Source: Dimorphilus gyrociliatus (Eukaryota; Annelida; Polychaeta; Dinophilidae). From it: 64,000 nucleotides of DNA. The notes beneath the pieces were generated by a model. That model was given only the letters and a program-made list of their open reading frames with translations. It was not told the origin of the DNA and made no database searches. The position numbers were made by a program, and so were the translations under genes. The stretch lies in assembly GCA_904063045.1 (NCBI GenBank), contig CAJFCJ010000019.1, positions 3,664,684-3,728,683 of the forward strand, written 5' to 3'. Each line of letters begins with the position of its first letter. Position 1 is the stretch's first letter. This document shows positions 11,928-28,558 of the stretch, piece after piece.

Positions 11928-13248
11928 TTAAATATCGTCAATGTCAATTTCTTTATCGCCATCCTTTACTTTGATGGGCTCTGGCCTTTTCTCAACTTGA
12001 GGCTTTTCGTTGGTAAAAGCTATTTGAACATCTTCTTCGTCTTCATCACTCTCCTCTGAAGCGGATTTTAGCCAGTCAATCAAAGGTTTGGCTTTTTGAT
12101 GAATAAGCTGGGATGTTTCTTTGTCAACATATTTCTTACTGATTTTCTGATCCCATTCAAGAAGTGTATCTTCTTCCAAAATATCAGTGTCATAAGCAGT
12201 TTTAAAAATGGAAAGGACTTTTGGTAAAAGAGTTTCTCTATGAACTTTGCCAATCAGTTGCTCAAGCCCGCCTAATAGGTAACGTTGGGCTTTGGTATTT
12301 TCTTGAGTGAAGCGAAGAAGCAGAGCTCGATATTTTGGAATTTGCTTCGCAATGTTTTCGTCAAATAGTAACTCCACTAAAACGAGAGGAGCTTTATCTA
12401 GAATTTCCAATCTCTGAGCCTCGGCATATACGCTTGTTATAACAGCAGTACTACATTCGTTTAGTTGACCATCATCTCTGCGAGTTTTTACAAAATTGTA
12501 AAATATATTAATTCGGTCTTGTTCAGGTTTATCAAGATCGGCGGTACTTGTTAGTCCTTGAGCACCCATAGATAGCTGCTCTTTCATTCTTTTGGCGACA
12601 GCATCTGCGCTTGTATCATCTACCCAGTCATCATCATCGTCAGCTCCATTTTCTTCATTTGCTGAATTTCCATTTACGCTTTGATCGTTATCTTTTGCTT
12701 TACTTTTGCTAACTTTTTTATTGGGACTGGCCCCATCGATCGATTCAGGAGGATTTTTCACGATAAAAGTGGTCAATTTATGGCGCATATCAACCAGTGT
12801 TTGATGACCACAAGCTTTACAGCGTTGCTGAATTATACCATTCCTTTGTTTGACAGCTAAGTGAGTTTCAGGGTTGTCACATTCAGTGCAGAGGACGAAT
12901 TTCTTGATAAAAACATCCAAAAGATCTTGTAGCTTAGCGTCGTCATGTGATCCGTTGACGATGTAACGGTCATTTTTAAGATCAAACTGTGTTTGAGCGC
13001 CTAATTCACAACCAAAAAACTTTGTTGGATCTAAAAAGTAAAAAAAGATTAGTGTCTCTTGAATGATAAGATATCAATCCAGCGAAATACTTACAAGTTG
13101 GCGGTCGTCCTAGGGCTTTTGCGATATCAACCATATTGACGATAACAGTTTTGATTCCATTCCCTTTACCTTCGACCTTGGCTATGAGTCTAGGCATTTT
13201 ATAGCGGTAATATTGGTCGGTGACTTCGCGATTAACGTTGAGAGCCAT
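11928..13248 (-). CDS. EIF5: Eukaryotic translation initiation factor 5
   Basis: eIF5 is the GTPase-activating protein for eIF2 in the 43S preinitiation complex and also blocks GDP dissociation. Exons on the minus strand are 13248-13095 and 13030-11928, 418 residues. The N-terminal domain carries Arg15 in YRYKMPRL, the arginine finger of the GAP reaction, and [17 protein letters not shown] zinc finger follows with paired cysteines (CTEC and CKAC, residues about 98-124). The acidic linker ([11 protein letters not shown]) and the C-terminal W2/HEAT domain (residues about 215-370) end in an acidic, aromatic-poor tail. Length is close to the animal norm of about 430. Confidence 0.97.
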
Positions 13249-14721
13249 TGTCGTTTGTTAGATTTATGACGCAAGAATAGAATACTTAAATATCTGCCAC
13301 TACAACTTCGTTGTCGATGACTAAAGGAATTCATATACGATTTTGTCGGTGGTCGTCCTCTCAGCGTCGGTTTACGTGCTCGTATGTTGCACAGCGAAAT
13401 TTCTACTAGACGAAAGCAAAATAAATCATTAGCTCTTCGCCCACGTATGCGTCGCGCAATTTCTTATGCAAATCATTATCATTTGAAAAAAACCACGCCT
13501 AAATAACGTCACATTTTTTCAACTTACTTTTTTGGTGAAGAAAATTCATAAAACACGTTTAGGCCGCTTTTAATGGCTAGCGCTGAAGCAGAATATCGTC
13601 CGCACGGTCAACGAACGCACCAGATGGATAGCTTCTAGTGGACGTGTATATGGTCCAATAAAACTGTAGTTTGATATGTTATGGTTAGATTACACAATAA
13701 GCAGAATACAGCAATATTTAATTTTTATTTCTATGACCAAAAAAACCGACTTTCTGTCGACTTACCTATTTCTTCCACAGGAAACGCCTGCTGTATTCCA
13801 AATGTGAAATAACCAAAATGTCGCTCCTAGTTCGCACGAGAGTAATCGAGATTTCTTCGTCCAATCAAGATTCTCTTTATAAAATTTCCAGCCAATCATG
13901 TATAGACTTGCATTTTGACCAATAATGAAAGCACGTATTGCTACCTACATAGATTTGGACATGCGCGTAAAAAAATTTCTTTACACGTGCTCAAATGATA
14001 GCAGACAGCATCTTTATCTAAATAAACGAAATAATTAAGATAATAATCGAAATTTGAATTTTTAATGAAATGAATTAATAATGTATCAACAAAAGTATTA
14101 TAAAACAATTCCATGTAAACTCTTTTCCTCAATTGAGTTTGGAACGTTACAAAATTATTAAACCATCATTATTAGATAATTATCTAAAAAAAAATAGCAA
14201 GTACATTAAGAAACAACACTTGAAACCCGTTCCAACACATTTATTTTACCTTTTTTAGAATAACCTAATGATATTTATCCTTATGAAATTGCATAGTGAA
14301 AGTTTTCATCACCAGAAACTTAAATTTCCATGACCTTATTAACTGTCCGATTATAAGCTAATAATGCAAGTTTTCAAAAAAATTCCTGATTCCTGAGACA
14401 TATATTTCTGCTTTATAAAGTTAGACAATAATATTAATTACAAAAATGATAGTTTTAAAAAATGATCTTTCACACAAAAATAAAATATGCTCTGGGAAGT
14501 ATTTATTCATTTACGATGACCATTGTATATCCCTTATTCATTAAAACGCTCGGGTACATGGTGCATTTTAAGAACGACAAAATCATTTTCATGAAGATTA
14601 ACGTGTCCAAAGTCAAAAAATAATTACTAATTTTGTTTTTAGCGTTGGGTAAACAATATAAAAGGTAGAGTAAAACTTCAGATAATTTCTGAGGTTATAT
14701 TTAATTTCACGTTAGATTTCC
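13249..14721. other. eIF5 upstream region and MAD1 3' flank
   Basis: 13249-13900 is visibly more GC-rich than the surroundings and contains ACGTCA-like and ATGCAAAT-like motifs, consistent with the eIF5 promoter. A + strand frame at 13324-13506 is open and rich in Arg/Lys but has no good start and no recognised homology. From 13900 on the sequence is AT-rich with nothing supported. Confidence 0.45.
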
Positions 14722-17338
14722 CTAGTCGTTCGTCATCAGAGTACTGTCGTTATGTTGAATAGTATTTAGATCTAGTGTTATTGCTGCGAGAAAGGCAGAA
14801 ATACTGCCATAATTTTCAAGATATTTTTGGCGATGTTGCTTTAGAGATTCCATCTCGCTATAGCTATTCTTTAAGAGAATTAGATGTCCCCCTTCTTCCT
14901 TTTCAGTTCGCTATTAAAATATAATAGAAATAAACTTCATTGAACTTAGAAAAAATAACACTGGTTACCTTAAAATATAAGAAATGTTCAGAGCACACAG
15001 CTAGGTCATTTACAACCTTATAAACCTTTCGCTCGGGTTCATATAGTTTCCATCCCGTTAACTCAAAATAAATCATTTTTAACTCTTTTATTGTCTTTTG
15101 TGCCTGCTCTTCTAAACGCTTATATTTGATATGTTCGCATTTTAATGTCGATTTCATTCCTATAATTTGCTCAGTTAACTCCTTTACGCTACTAGCATTT
15201 TCTTCAGCACGAGCTGTAATATCAGCGAAACTGTGTCCTTCTTCTAGTAATTGAACCCTTTCAAACAGTCGCTGGTTTTCTGTATGTAGACGAGCCAATT
15301 CAGCATTAATATTTTCCCACTTTTTCGACAAAGGATTATCCTTTAAGTGAATAACTTTGCTTTCACTTAAATCCAGTCCTTCAGCTTGTAGACCTAGCTC
15401 TTTGGCGGCTGCCTGCTTTTCTCGTTTACATTTGTCTAACTCACCTTGAACAGTTTGTAGTTGATTCCTTAGATGGTCAAGCATTTGGCGATCGCCTGAT
15501 GGAGTAACAGGAGATGATAAAGTGTTATTCATTTGCTTATTAAGTCTTTTCAACTTGGCGTTTAATCTATGGCTAACAGTTTTTTGCTCTGAGAGTTCGG
15601 TACATTTTTCATCTAATTGCCTTTGAATATTTTCTAGGGCAGTTTTGTATTCCGCTGATAATTTTTCCATTTCTTTCAATCGCCGTTCAACTGGTAGCTC
15701 TTCTGCTCCATCACAAACTGTTATGTCTAATTGAGCTTTGAAAGAGTCAACCAAAGCAACTTGAGCATCTCTCTCCTTAATAGCCATCTCCAAACGGATT
15801 TTTAACCTTTTCAAGCGATCGTTTAATTCTTTATTTACATTATCTTGCCTAATCACGGTGTCTTTTATCTCGGAATACTCTTTACGCTCGTGTTCTAGTT
15901 TTCCCTCGAGAGAAGAGAGGCTAGAAGATAGTTCACCTTTCTGTGCTAAAAGTAATTGGTGAGCAGTTCGCTCAGCCTGCAACTGTCTTTCAAGTTCCAT
16001 CACCTTATGGCTACCGCCATAATGCATTTGTTTCTTCAAGTTTTCAAACTCAACTTCGATAACTCCAAGTTGTTTACAACGTTCTTCCAGTCGCTTTGAT
16101 TTAATCTGTTCAGAGTTTAGTTGTTCTCTTAATAGGTTAATATTCTCCGAAAAAGAACTGAAATAACAACATAATTAAATTCTCTGTCGTTTCTATTGAA
16201 AGAATTAAGTATATTATATTTACGTGGCCTTTTCCAGTTCTTCTTTATATTTCCGAGCTTCTCTTTCAAGGCGAGGAATACTGTCCAACTTTTTCTTGTT
16301 CATTCTAACTATAGCTGCATCATCTTCATAATCGACAATCAGTTTTTGTTGATCATACAGTCGTTTTTCAGAATCAGCTAGTTTCGATTGCATTTCGAGT
16401 ATTTGCTCTCTAAGTTTTTTGTTGGCCTTTTCATACTCCAAAGCATCTTCAAGTAATATCTTATTAGTATCGTTATTATTTTCAGATACATTCAGTTTCG
16501 ATTCAAGACTCTGATTATCTTTTGCTAGAACTACTAGTTTCTCTTCCAAATTGTTTATTTTCTAGAAATTAATAGAAAAAATTAGCTATTTCGTTTAATT
16601 TCTAACATTTAATATATGTACTGATAGTAAAGTGGATTTTTCTTTTTCTAATTCCAGACATTTTGTTTCTTTTTTTCTTAACCTTGACTCCAGATTTAAA
16701 TAATTTAACTCCGCTTGTTCCTCCGTCTCAGCAATCTACAATATCATTTTTTATGAAAGAAGTAAATTTTATAAGTTGATACTCACTTTATCTCGTAATT
16801 TGTTACGCTCCCTCTCAAGACTAAGGACCTTTCTCTCTATTTCTTTCAATTTTACTTTATCGCTCTAACAGGAAATAAACTTGTAAATTTTGAAAAATAT
16901 CTAATTATTCTACAAATTACATCATGTAACAATGTCTTTTCCGTAGACTGTTGTTCATACTCTACCCGAGCTTTCTTATTCGAAGTTTCAAGTTGAATGT
17001 TTGTGTGTTCTAGCGAAGCAATTTTAGCCTTAGCATTAACTAGTTCTTTACGAACAGATCGCTCCTTGTGCAATGAATCTGAATATAAACAAATGAGGTA
17101 GTATTTTTTCTCTTACAGAGCAAAACCAACCTTCAAAGTAACTACTGGAGTCTGATTGTGATAATATTGAAGCATCAAAATTTAAACTTTGTCTGACGCT
17201 TGAAGAAGAAGAATCAAGCGATTTATCAGCAGCTGGGTCATTCATAAGGTTGGAACTATCTCTTTTCAGCAGCCTTCTGTATTCCTTTGTTACAGTTTTA
17301 ACGACACTATCCGTCACAGTTGTATCAAAGTGAGCCAT
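14722..17338 (-). CDS. MAD1L1: Mitotic spindle assembly checkpoint protein MAD1
   Basis: MAD1 is a coiled-coil kinetochore and nuclear-pore protein that recruits MAD2 and templates its conversion to the closed inhibitory form. Minus-strand exons are 17338-17131, 17078-16921, 16864-16787, 16735-16622, 16561-16224, 16157-14969 and 14910-14722, 757 residues. Most of the protein is heptad-rich coiled coil. The MAD2-interaction motif is present as KVIHLKDNP, matching the animal consensus with hydrophobics after the Lys and a final Pro. The C-terminal RWD-like domain is recognisable (YFELTGWKLYEP ... SISAFLAAITLDL), matching the family ending in which a serine-isoleucine-proline segment precedes FLSSLTLEL. 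Length is close to the vertebrate protein. The three short middle exons (78-158 bp) are typical of this window. Confidence 0.92.
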
Positions 17339-18256
17339 AATCTGCACAGAAAGAGAGCGATAAATAGTATTTTTGCTGGTTTTCTCAAGTAAAAGCAACC
17401 GTTGCGAATAAATCTTGAGTAATGTGGTACAAATAAATTTCCAAGCACTCTTATAACTTAAATTATAGGAAGTAGCATCTAAAAGGAATATTTTATTAAT
17501 AAAGCGCTATTTTTCAAACCGGAAAGAGGCTTCTGGTCATCAACTGAAAATTGGAACAGAATATGAGAAACCAGTTTTTCTTTGATTTACTTGGTTATTG
17601 ATACTTTAAAAGTAACAGGCGGCAACATCTTCATGTCATAACACTTTGTCCTAAACGCAATGACAGTCCTAAAAAAGAATAACATTTTTTCAAAATAAGA
17701 TAACAGTGATTAATCAATTCGATATAACTCTGTGTATCTTTCACAATCTAAACACTTATGAACTCTCTTTTAAAAATTCAATTGTTGATAGCTTTTTTTT
17801 GTCAATTCCAAAATTTCATTAATTTTAGAAGCGTGATTGTCCTTGCTAAATTTGACTTTGAAAGACAATAAATGAAAGTTTAATAGGTCGCAAAAATAAC
17901 AGAAACACTCGCGTAACCTCTCTAAACAATTTATTGAAATGAGAATATATCTGAACAAAACTTAGAGGTTTATGCTATATCTTTTAACATTGCATAGTTA
18001 TAAAACAATGGGGTAAGTTAAAACACCATATTGCAGAGCATTTAAAGTAAATGTACATAATTGTAATTAAAACTGTTTTATTTTAGATTTCAAGCAAATA
18101 TTAATTTCGTTTCAGAAGGGAGGACACAATGTGCTTTAAAGCATGTTGTACCATAACAATCAAATCCTAATCGTACTATTTTATATAAAAGTACGCAAAG
18201 AAAACAAACAATGAAAAATTAACTAAACTGGACAAAAACTTATTTTCATTCCAAAT
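17339..18256. other. Intergenic region between MAD1 and TAT
   Basis: AT-rich sequence holding the MAD1 promoter and the TAT 3' UTR. Short open frames only; nothing supported. Confidence 0.5.
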
Positions 18257-20121
18257 CTACGATGATTTGCCATTCCTTTCTTTTGAAAAGTGATCATAGC
18301 AGAATTGACGAATTCTATTCCCTGCTTCTAGAAGTTTATTTTCAGGGACCGTTAGAACAACTCTGAAATATCCTGGATACTGAAAACAGGAAGCAGGTAA
18401 ACAGAACACAGACTGTTCTGTTACTAAATTTTCGGTAAATTCAACTTCATTTTTATAGTCTGGGAAAGATGATAGGTTGATTCCAACCTAAAATAGAAAT
18501 AAAAATAGTATTGTTTTATTGTAAACAGTGAAAAAAAACTAAATAAAAAAACAATTGATTCTAACCATCATGTACATGGCTCCCTGTGGCATAACAGGCT
18601 TTAGGCCGGGACATTCCAAGAAGATGTCGTATAAGATCTTTGCATGTCTGGCAACAGTTTGACAAGTTGAATCATAAAACTCTTGAGGAGTATTCATTAG
18701 AATACACTCTAAAGCGCCTTGTGTAACAGAATTAGGTCCTAAGATCCTCTGAGATAGGGCCACAAGCCCTTTTCGTAATTCGGGAAATTTGTTTTGGGTA
18801 TCGTTAATACAAATCCATCCCATTCTCCAGCCTGTTTATTAAAAGCAATTATTTAAGCATTTTTATTTATAAAATTAACCAGTATTTTCCCTATTCATTC
18901 CAACTTTCCAAGAGATTGCAGATTACATCTATATTATTTTATTAAAATTTTCACTTAGTAGACTACATATATCTATTGTTGTTACTATAATTAAATTAAA
19001 ACAAGATTAGAAATACAGTTAAACATCTGCTACAATTATATTTTCAATAACAAATGAGGGATATTATCATTTTCTGTTAAAAATAAATAGTTTAAAAACT
19101 TAGTATATTAGTTACAGTGATTGTAAGTTGAAGTGTAAGAACATTAATCCTATGAGCTAGTAAATAATTCCCAGTTCTAGTTACCTTACCTAACCCGATC
19201 AATAAAGGTTAATCACCGCGAAAATGAAGAGTAGTATAATGTTTTTATAAAACAGCCACCGTTGTCATGTGGTTCTTAACTAGGTGACCTTCAAATTTCT
19301 GGACAAGATAGGAGTAATGAGAACAATTTGAACTTACCCGGTATAAGCCAGCGTTTAGTTAGACCACCACAAGATAATATCGGAATATTCTGGTTCACGC
19401 TTGCCATGGAATGAAACGTTTGATCCGGAAAAGTAAAATCGGCATAAATTTCATCCGCAATAACGGGCAACTTAAACTCCTCACAAACTCCCAAAACTGT
19501 TTCTAAGTGTTTCTTAGAATAGACCGAACCGCAAGGATTCGATGGATTACACAATACAATTGCTGCCGTTCTTTCGTCTAAAAGACTTATTAAATGATTG
19601 GTATCTACTTCCCAACCTTTATCGGGAAGTAAATTATAGTGACGAACCTGAATACCTAGAGAATCTGCGAGGGTTTTATACAAAGAAAAGCCTGGTTTTG
19701 GAACAAGTATATTATCGCCTGGATTAGCCAAGGCTGTTATGCAGATATCTAATGCTCCCGATGCACCAGAGGTAAGGATCACGTCCTTAGCTGTTAAAGG
19801 TGCATTCTCTCTCCTCGCATATTGGGCAACGGCATCTCTAGCTGATTCGGCGCCTATCGAAGGTAGATAACCGTTCCATTTTTCCGATTTTACAGAATCT
19901 ACAATTGCTTGAACAACATTATCTGCCGGTTTTAAATTACCAAAAACAGTAGGATCGCCAATTGACAAAGCGATCATAGATTTCTCGGGATTAGGAGTAA
20001 GTTTCATTTGGTCTACTAGTGCTCTTATGGGATTGAAGGTGTTCTTTGCAATAGTAGACACTTCGAGATTCCATGAATCAGTTGATCTTGAGCATTTTTT
20101 TTTCAGTATTTTAGCATCCAT
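18257..20121 (-). CDS. TAT: Tyrosine aminotransferase
   Basis: PLP-dependent fold type I aminotransferase that converts tyrosine and 2-oxoglutarate to 4-hydroxyphenylpyruvate, the first step of tyrosine breakdown. Minus-strand exons 20121-19338, 18831-18566 and 18487-18257 give 426 residues. Motifs in order: TSGASGALDICITAL for the phosphate/PLP pocket, CNPSNPCGSVYS, the Asp of ADEIYADFTF that contacts the pyridine nitrogen, and the Schiff-base Lys in GLTKRWLIPGWRMGW. Near the end PQGAMYMMVGINLSSF and a catalytic-site Arg in FRVVLTVPE are present. The TAT family signature SLSKRWLVPGWR-like segment supports TAT over kynurenine or alanine aminotransferase. The first intron (18832-19337, 506 bp) is large for this window. 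Confidence 0.94.
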
Positions 20122-21830
20122 ATTTTGCTACAAAAAAAAGATTTTAATCACAAATTGTCCTTGAAAAACCTGATAACGATAGTACTAAAGCTTCACTGAC
20201 ACATAAAATTATATTTAACATAGTAATAGGACAAGAAAAAACTTTGCATAACATTGTTTGGTTTTGAGATATGATCGATAAAATTCCTATACGAAAGAAA
20301 ACCAGATGTGGAGCGATTTTCCGCTATAGAACATTACAATTTCCAAAAAAAATCGAAATTCATATTCATTAACAAGTTGAAGGTTTAGCGTTTCCAAGTA
20401 AATTACATAATTTCATAAACAAATAAGAAGGATAATTAAGAGATTTAAAGAAAAAGACAAAGAATATTTATATAATAGCCCTGTTTTCAAATGTCAACGC
20501 GTTAAGAAACAATCGAACTCTGAAGACTTTTTAAGGTTAACTAAACAAGGTGTTTAACAATAAAATTTGAGAGAAGTTCGTAAATTAACATCTATGAACA
20601 ATGTTTTTCAGAAAAGTAAACTATAGCAAATTTTTTACTGACTATCTTTAAACATAGCATCTAAGAAACAAAATGGAAAATAGTTATATAATAGACCTCG
20701 TTTATAAGATCTTATAACAACGGAACAATTGGAGTAAGAAGAAGTTGCTGTGTTTTTTAAGGTTAACTAAACAAGTCGTCAGTGAACAATATTTTATATA
20801 AGATCTAAAATTAACAGTAACAATTATAGCATTCTCAGAGAAATTAATTATCGTACATCTTTAGAGATGACCTTAAACAACAGCATCTAATATTATGCAG
20901 ACATATATTGAAAATCGATCTTTAAATAAACTGAAACATGCAAAAATTTAGAAAAGAGTCAATAGAATGTACAGCGCAAAAAGAGTTAACTTGTAGATTT
21001 CACCTTCTCGAGTTTCATTGGAGAATTTGTTCGAAATTATAAGACATTGCCCTCAATTTTTAATTCTGTCGTTTCGGAATATGATAGAAAGTGTTTAAAA
21101 TAGCTTTATACTTACAACGTCGTCGCACGTTTTGACCCTATGGTACTGTGAAGACAACATAAATTGAATACTATAAAGAGAGCTACCTTGGTATATGGCG
21201 GTAGATGGCACTGAGAGCACATCCGGTTTAAAAAACTGAAGATATCAATCAACCAATCATCTTTAAAAATAAAAATAACAGATAAAACAACAGTAAAGAG
21301 ATCTTTTGACCATTTAAAAGTACTTTCTTAATTTAGAGAGTAATCGTGTGAATGTTTTAGACATCCTTTTGAGACTGTCAATCAAATCCAACTATTGATA
21401 AATATTCTTTATCTAACATTTCACTTATAAGTTAATAATTTTATAGCAGAAGTTCATTCGAATTGTAATAAATTGAGTACTTTTTTAAAAGAAAATAAAT
21501 ATTTTTGTTGTTGAGAAACTTTCATGGCGTATAATGAAGATATATTAATCTGAAAATTTAATACAGTAATTCTACTAAGATCAAGTTGGTACATAAAACT
21601 CTTTTTCAATAATAGACAATTAGGAAAATTTGAAGTGTTATTTCGCTTCCATGGTAAAGACTTCGAAGACTTTTTATAACAAGCTATTTCCTATATCTGA
21701 ACACGAACCAGTTTAACAACAGGAAGTTGTCTCGTTTGACAAGCCGCTTCGGCGCCATTATTCCTATATTCTATTATGTTGTTAGACGCTGTTTTCTTAT
21801 GTATTCTTTGATAAAATCCAAAAATCAATC
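20122..21830. other. Divergent intergenic region between TAT and SMC3
   Basis: AT-rich spacer containing both promoters and a diverged tandem repeat at 20430-20885 (listed separately). No coding region supported. Confidence 0.5.
20430..20885. repeat. Diverged tandem duplication, unit about 225 bp
   Basis: Two similar blocks follow one another. The clearest shared word, ttaaggttaactaaacaag, occurs at 20531-20549 and 20757-20775, 226 bp apart. Flanking similarities keep the same spacing: tatataatag near 20468 and 20686, and agcatctaa near 20656 and 20881. A fragment near 21670 (gaagactttttataacaag) may be a third remnant. No coding capacity and no terminal inverted repeats seen. Confidence 0.6.
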
Positions 21831-25817
<3,987 letters not shown>

Positions 25818-25917
25818 AACATTTTTTGTCGTAGTCTCCAATGAATGTTGTTTATTTTTTATAGTGTTCAAGAAGCCATTTCAATACATCATTTTTAAAC
25901 GGGTTTTTTTTTATATA

Positions 25918-25923
25918 AATAAA
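25918..25923 (+). promoter_or_regulatory. Polyadenylation signal of SMC3
   Basis: AATAAA 100 bases downstream of the stop codon. The convergent GORASP gene has its own candidate signal (TTTATT, 25980-25985), so the two 3' ends are only tens of bases apart. Confidence 0.6.
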
Positions 25924-26053
25924 GCAGTAACAAATTCCATTTATAAGAATAAAAATACAACCAACCAAAAGAATAGATTTTTATTTATCATTTTCTAACG
26001 TGAAGATATACAGACACTAAATTTGTATAGTATTTAGCAAAATTCTCAGTTAT

Positions 26054-28111
26054 TTAACTTCCTTCTGCTTTAACAGGAGTAGAACTAATTTCATTTAGTG
26101 CTGTCTTCGGTTCGTTTAATGGAGATATCTGAGTGTTTGATACCTGAGCCGCAAGCGATGCGACATCTACTGGTTCTATTGGCGGCATTCCTGGTTGAAT
26201 GAAAAAAGATTTTTTGTATATATTAATATATCAAATTAACCAATAGATAGCGAAGTATTAGCTAAGCAAGCCTAATAGCTTAGGACGAACCTGCTGGCAA
26301 TGAAAGAGTACCAGCACCAGGAGCTAAGGTAGATGGTATTGTAACTGCTGTGGGAAAATTAGTCGTCGGAGATACACCTGGGAATTTTTATAAAGCAAAA
26401 ATAATAATTCCAGGATCCTAAAGCCTAAGAATATCTTACCTGGAACACCAACAGGAAGAGGTGATGGTACTACTTGACTAAAATCAGGTAGAGTCGCTGG
26501 AGAACTAGTGACATTCGGTTGATTCGTTCTTAATGAATCCGATAAGTCTGGCATAACAGTTGGAATTGTTGGAGCCAATGGAGGCGGTAAGCTCGAACTT
26601 ACTGTAGCTATATTAAATGAATATACAATCAATTTAAATAAAATAGAATAAATTTTTTAAAATTAATTAAAACCACAACATTAAAATGTCTCCATATAAA
26701 AGATTATTTATGAAATTAATATTAAAGAAGTTCTATTCAAAGTTAATCAATAAATAAAATTACATGTGGAAGAAATGTTTACTTTTCTATGGATTTTACA
26801 CAAAAGGATTTAAAAATAGAGAAAATTTAAATATAGCGAGTAACTGCTGGGATGATTTACATAGTTTTCAGTTAAAATATTAAGTTTAAATAATGGGGGG
26901 AAAAAAAAATGCAAGTCAACAGAATAAAAAAAAAACAGTAAAGATTTGTAAAATAAACTAATTATTGTTCAACTTACTCATAGTAGTTGGAGATAAAGCA
27001 GTTGAATTAGTAGTAGCAATGATAGTATTCACAATTTCAGAGGCTTTTGTTTCAGTTGCCAAGTCTAATGGAACATTTGCAAAACCATCTTTTAAGACGG
27101 GTGGTGGGGGCATTGAACTTTCAATTCCACTTGGTAAAATATTTGGCTTGCTATCCTCACTTTTTGGGATTCTATGCAAATAACCGTAGCCAATTCCACA
27201 GCCTAAACACCCTTCTCCACCCCAAGCTCCATTTGGTGTTATAGTAATTTCTCGACAGCAATCGCTTTCAGTATTATAAACATAAAGTTTCAAGGGTTTA
27301 CCCTCATGATTTTCAATCAGAGTAAACAGGTCTTCTGACTCGTGGAGTATGGTATCTGCACCAATAATGTAATCCGTAAATGACTTTAGTCCTGCAGCAC
27401 TTGCTGGAGAATTTGGTTGAACTTCTAAAATATGCCAAACATTTTCATTTGCTCCCTCAAATGAACAGAACCTATAGAAAATACAAATAAAATTAACGTA
27501 TTCCAAAGAATTAGAGTTTTTTTTTTAAATTCTAATTATCGGACAACGATAGTTTGTTGATCATTATGACTCTATTGTATGATGATGTTCAGTTCAACTG
27601 AAAGATCTATATCTTTTGCAATTGTTTTTATGTTTTTTTTTAACAGTCAGCTGCCGAATATATGAAGGCCTCACCTTATGCTTACGCCGAGTAAACCTTG
27701 ACCACCCCAACTATGAGAAGGTATTAAATCTAATTCTCGACAACTCCGTATTTTGCTATTATAAACTAGTAATTTAACCGGTTTGTCAACATTATTTTTC
27801 AATAGCTCCCGTAGTGAATCATTATCTTGATTCTGGAATAGATTGTAATTTTATCGATCATCTTAAAAAGGAAAAATTAGGATATGCTTACTAATCGGTG
27901 ATTTCCGATAGCTACGATAAAGTCGAAAAAGGCCTCTAGACCGGCTTTATGACCAGGAGATCCTTCTTGGACCTAGCGAAAATAAAAGAACCCAATCAAA
28001 TTTGAATCACTTTCAATATTATTACAAGAAGACAAACAGTCTACTCACACGGAGAACATGATAACCTTCTGTTCCTCCACCAGGAACAGGTGAACTCTGA
28101 GAACCACCCAT
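26054..28111 (-). CDS. GORASP2: Golgi reassembly-stacking protein (GRASP55/65 type)
   Basis: Peripheral Golgi protein that tethers cisternae through trans-oligomerising PDZ-like domains. Minus-strand exons 28111-28049, 27972-27892, 27832-27675, 27471-26978, 26607-26440, 26377-26291 and 26190-26054 encode 395 residues. The protein begins MGGSQSS, so Gly2 is available for N-myristoylation, which anchors the family to membranes. PDZ1 shows [19 protein letters not shown] and [15 protein letters not shown]2 shows [34 protein letters not shown] and [20 protein letters not shown]. The C-terminal third is the Ser/Pro/Thr-rich regulatory tail typical of the family, spread over small exons. Invertebrates usually have one GRASP gene, so the symbol stands for the GRASP55/65 ancestor. 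Confidence 0.97.
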
Positions 28112-28558
28112 TAATTATGATAAAAGAGTAGAAAAGCAATTTCTAAATATCGGTTGACGACCGTCTGCAACAATATGGCCGACAACGTGGCAACGCATGC
28201 GCATTAAAAGTTTCGGAAGAAAAAATATTACCAACATGATCAAACACCTCTTGTATTAGGTGGCGCCCCGATAATATTCGAATATGATAAATTAAATAGA
28301 TTTTAATTATTATATTCATTCGAAAGACTATTACAAACATTTTATAAACTTCTGAACAATACAAATATTGCCGCTTCATAAGCCCATATAGTAGCGATAG
28401 CTTTTATTGTTCCTATGTGATGCCAAACATGAATTAAATGCTGTGTAGCCTTTTATCTTTCGCTGCAGTAGGGACGCGATAATTTCTGAGCTATTTCAAA
28501 ATAGAATTAATAAAGAAAATAACTTCCAAATCAATAAGGAAGGATTATCTAATTCAAA
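28112..28558. promoter_or_regulatory. Divergent promoter region of GORASP and THUMPD2
   Basis: 447 bp between the two opposed start codons must hold both promoters. No clear TATA box was identified. A minus-strand frame at 28143-28379 is open but shows no family resemblance. Confidence 0.45.

Noticed and set aside
13324-13506. Open + strand frame rich in Arg and Lys upstream of eIF5
   Set aside because: First ATG is internal leaving about 40 residues, no conserved family seen, and it lies in the GC-richer eIF5 promoter/5' flank. Could be chance; conservation would be needed to call it.
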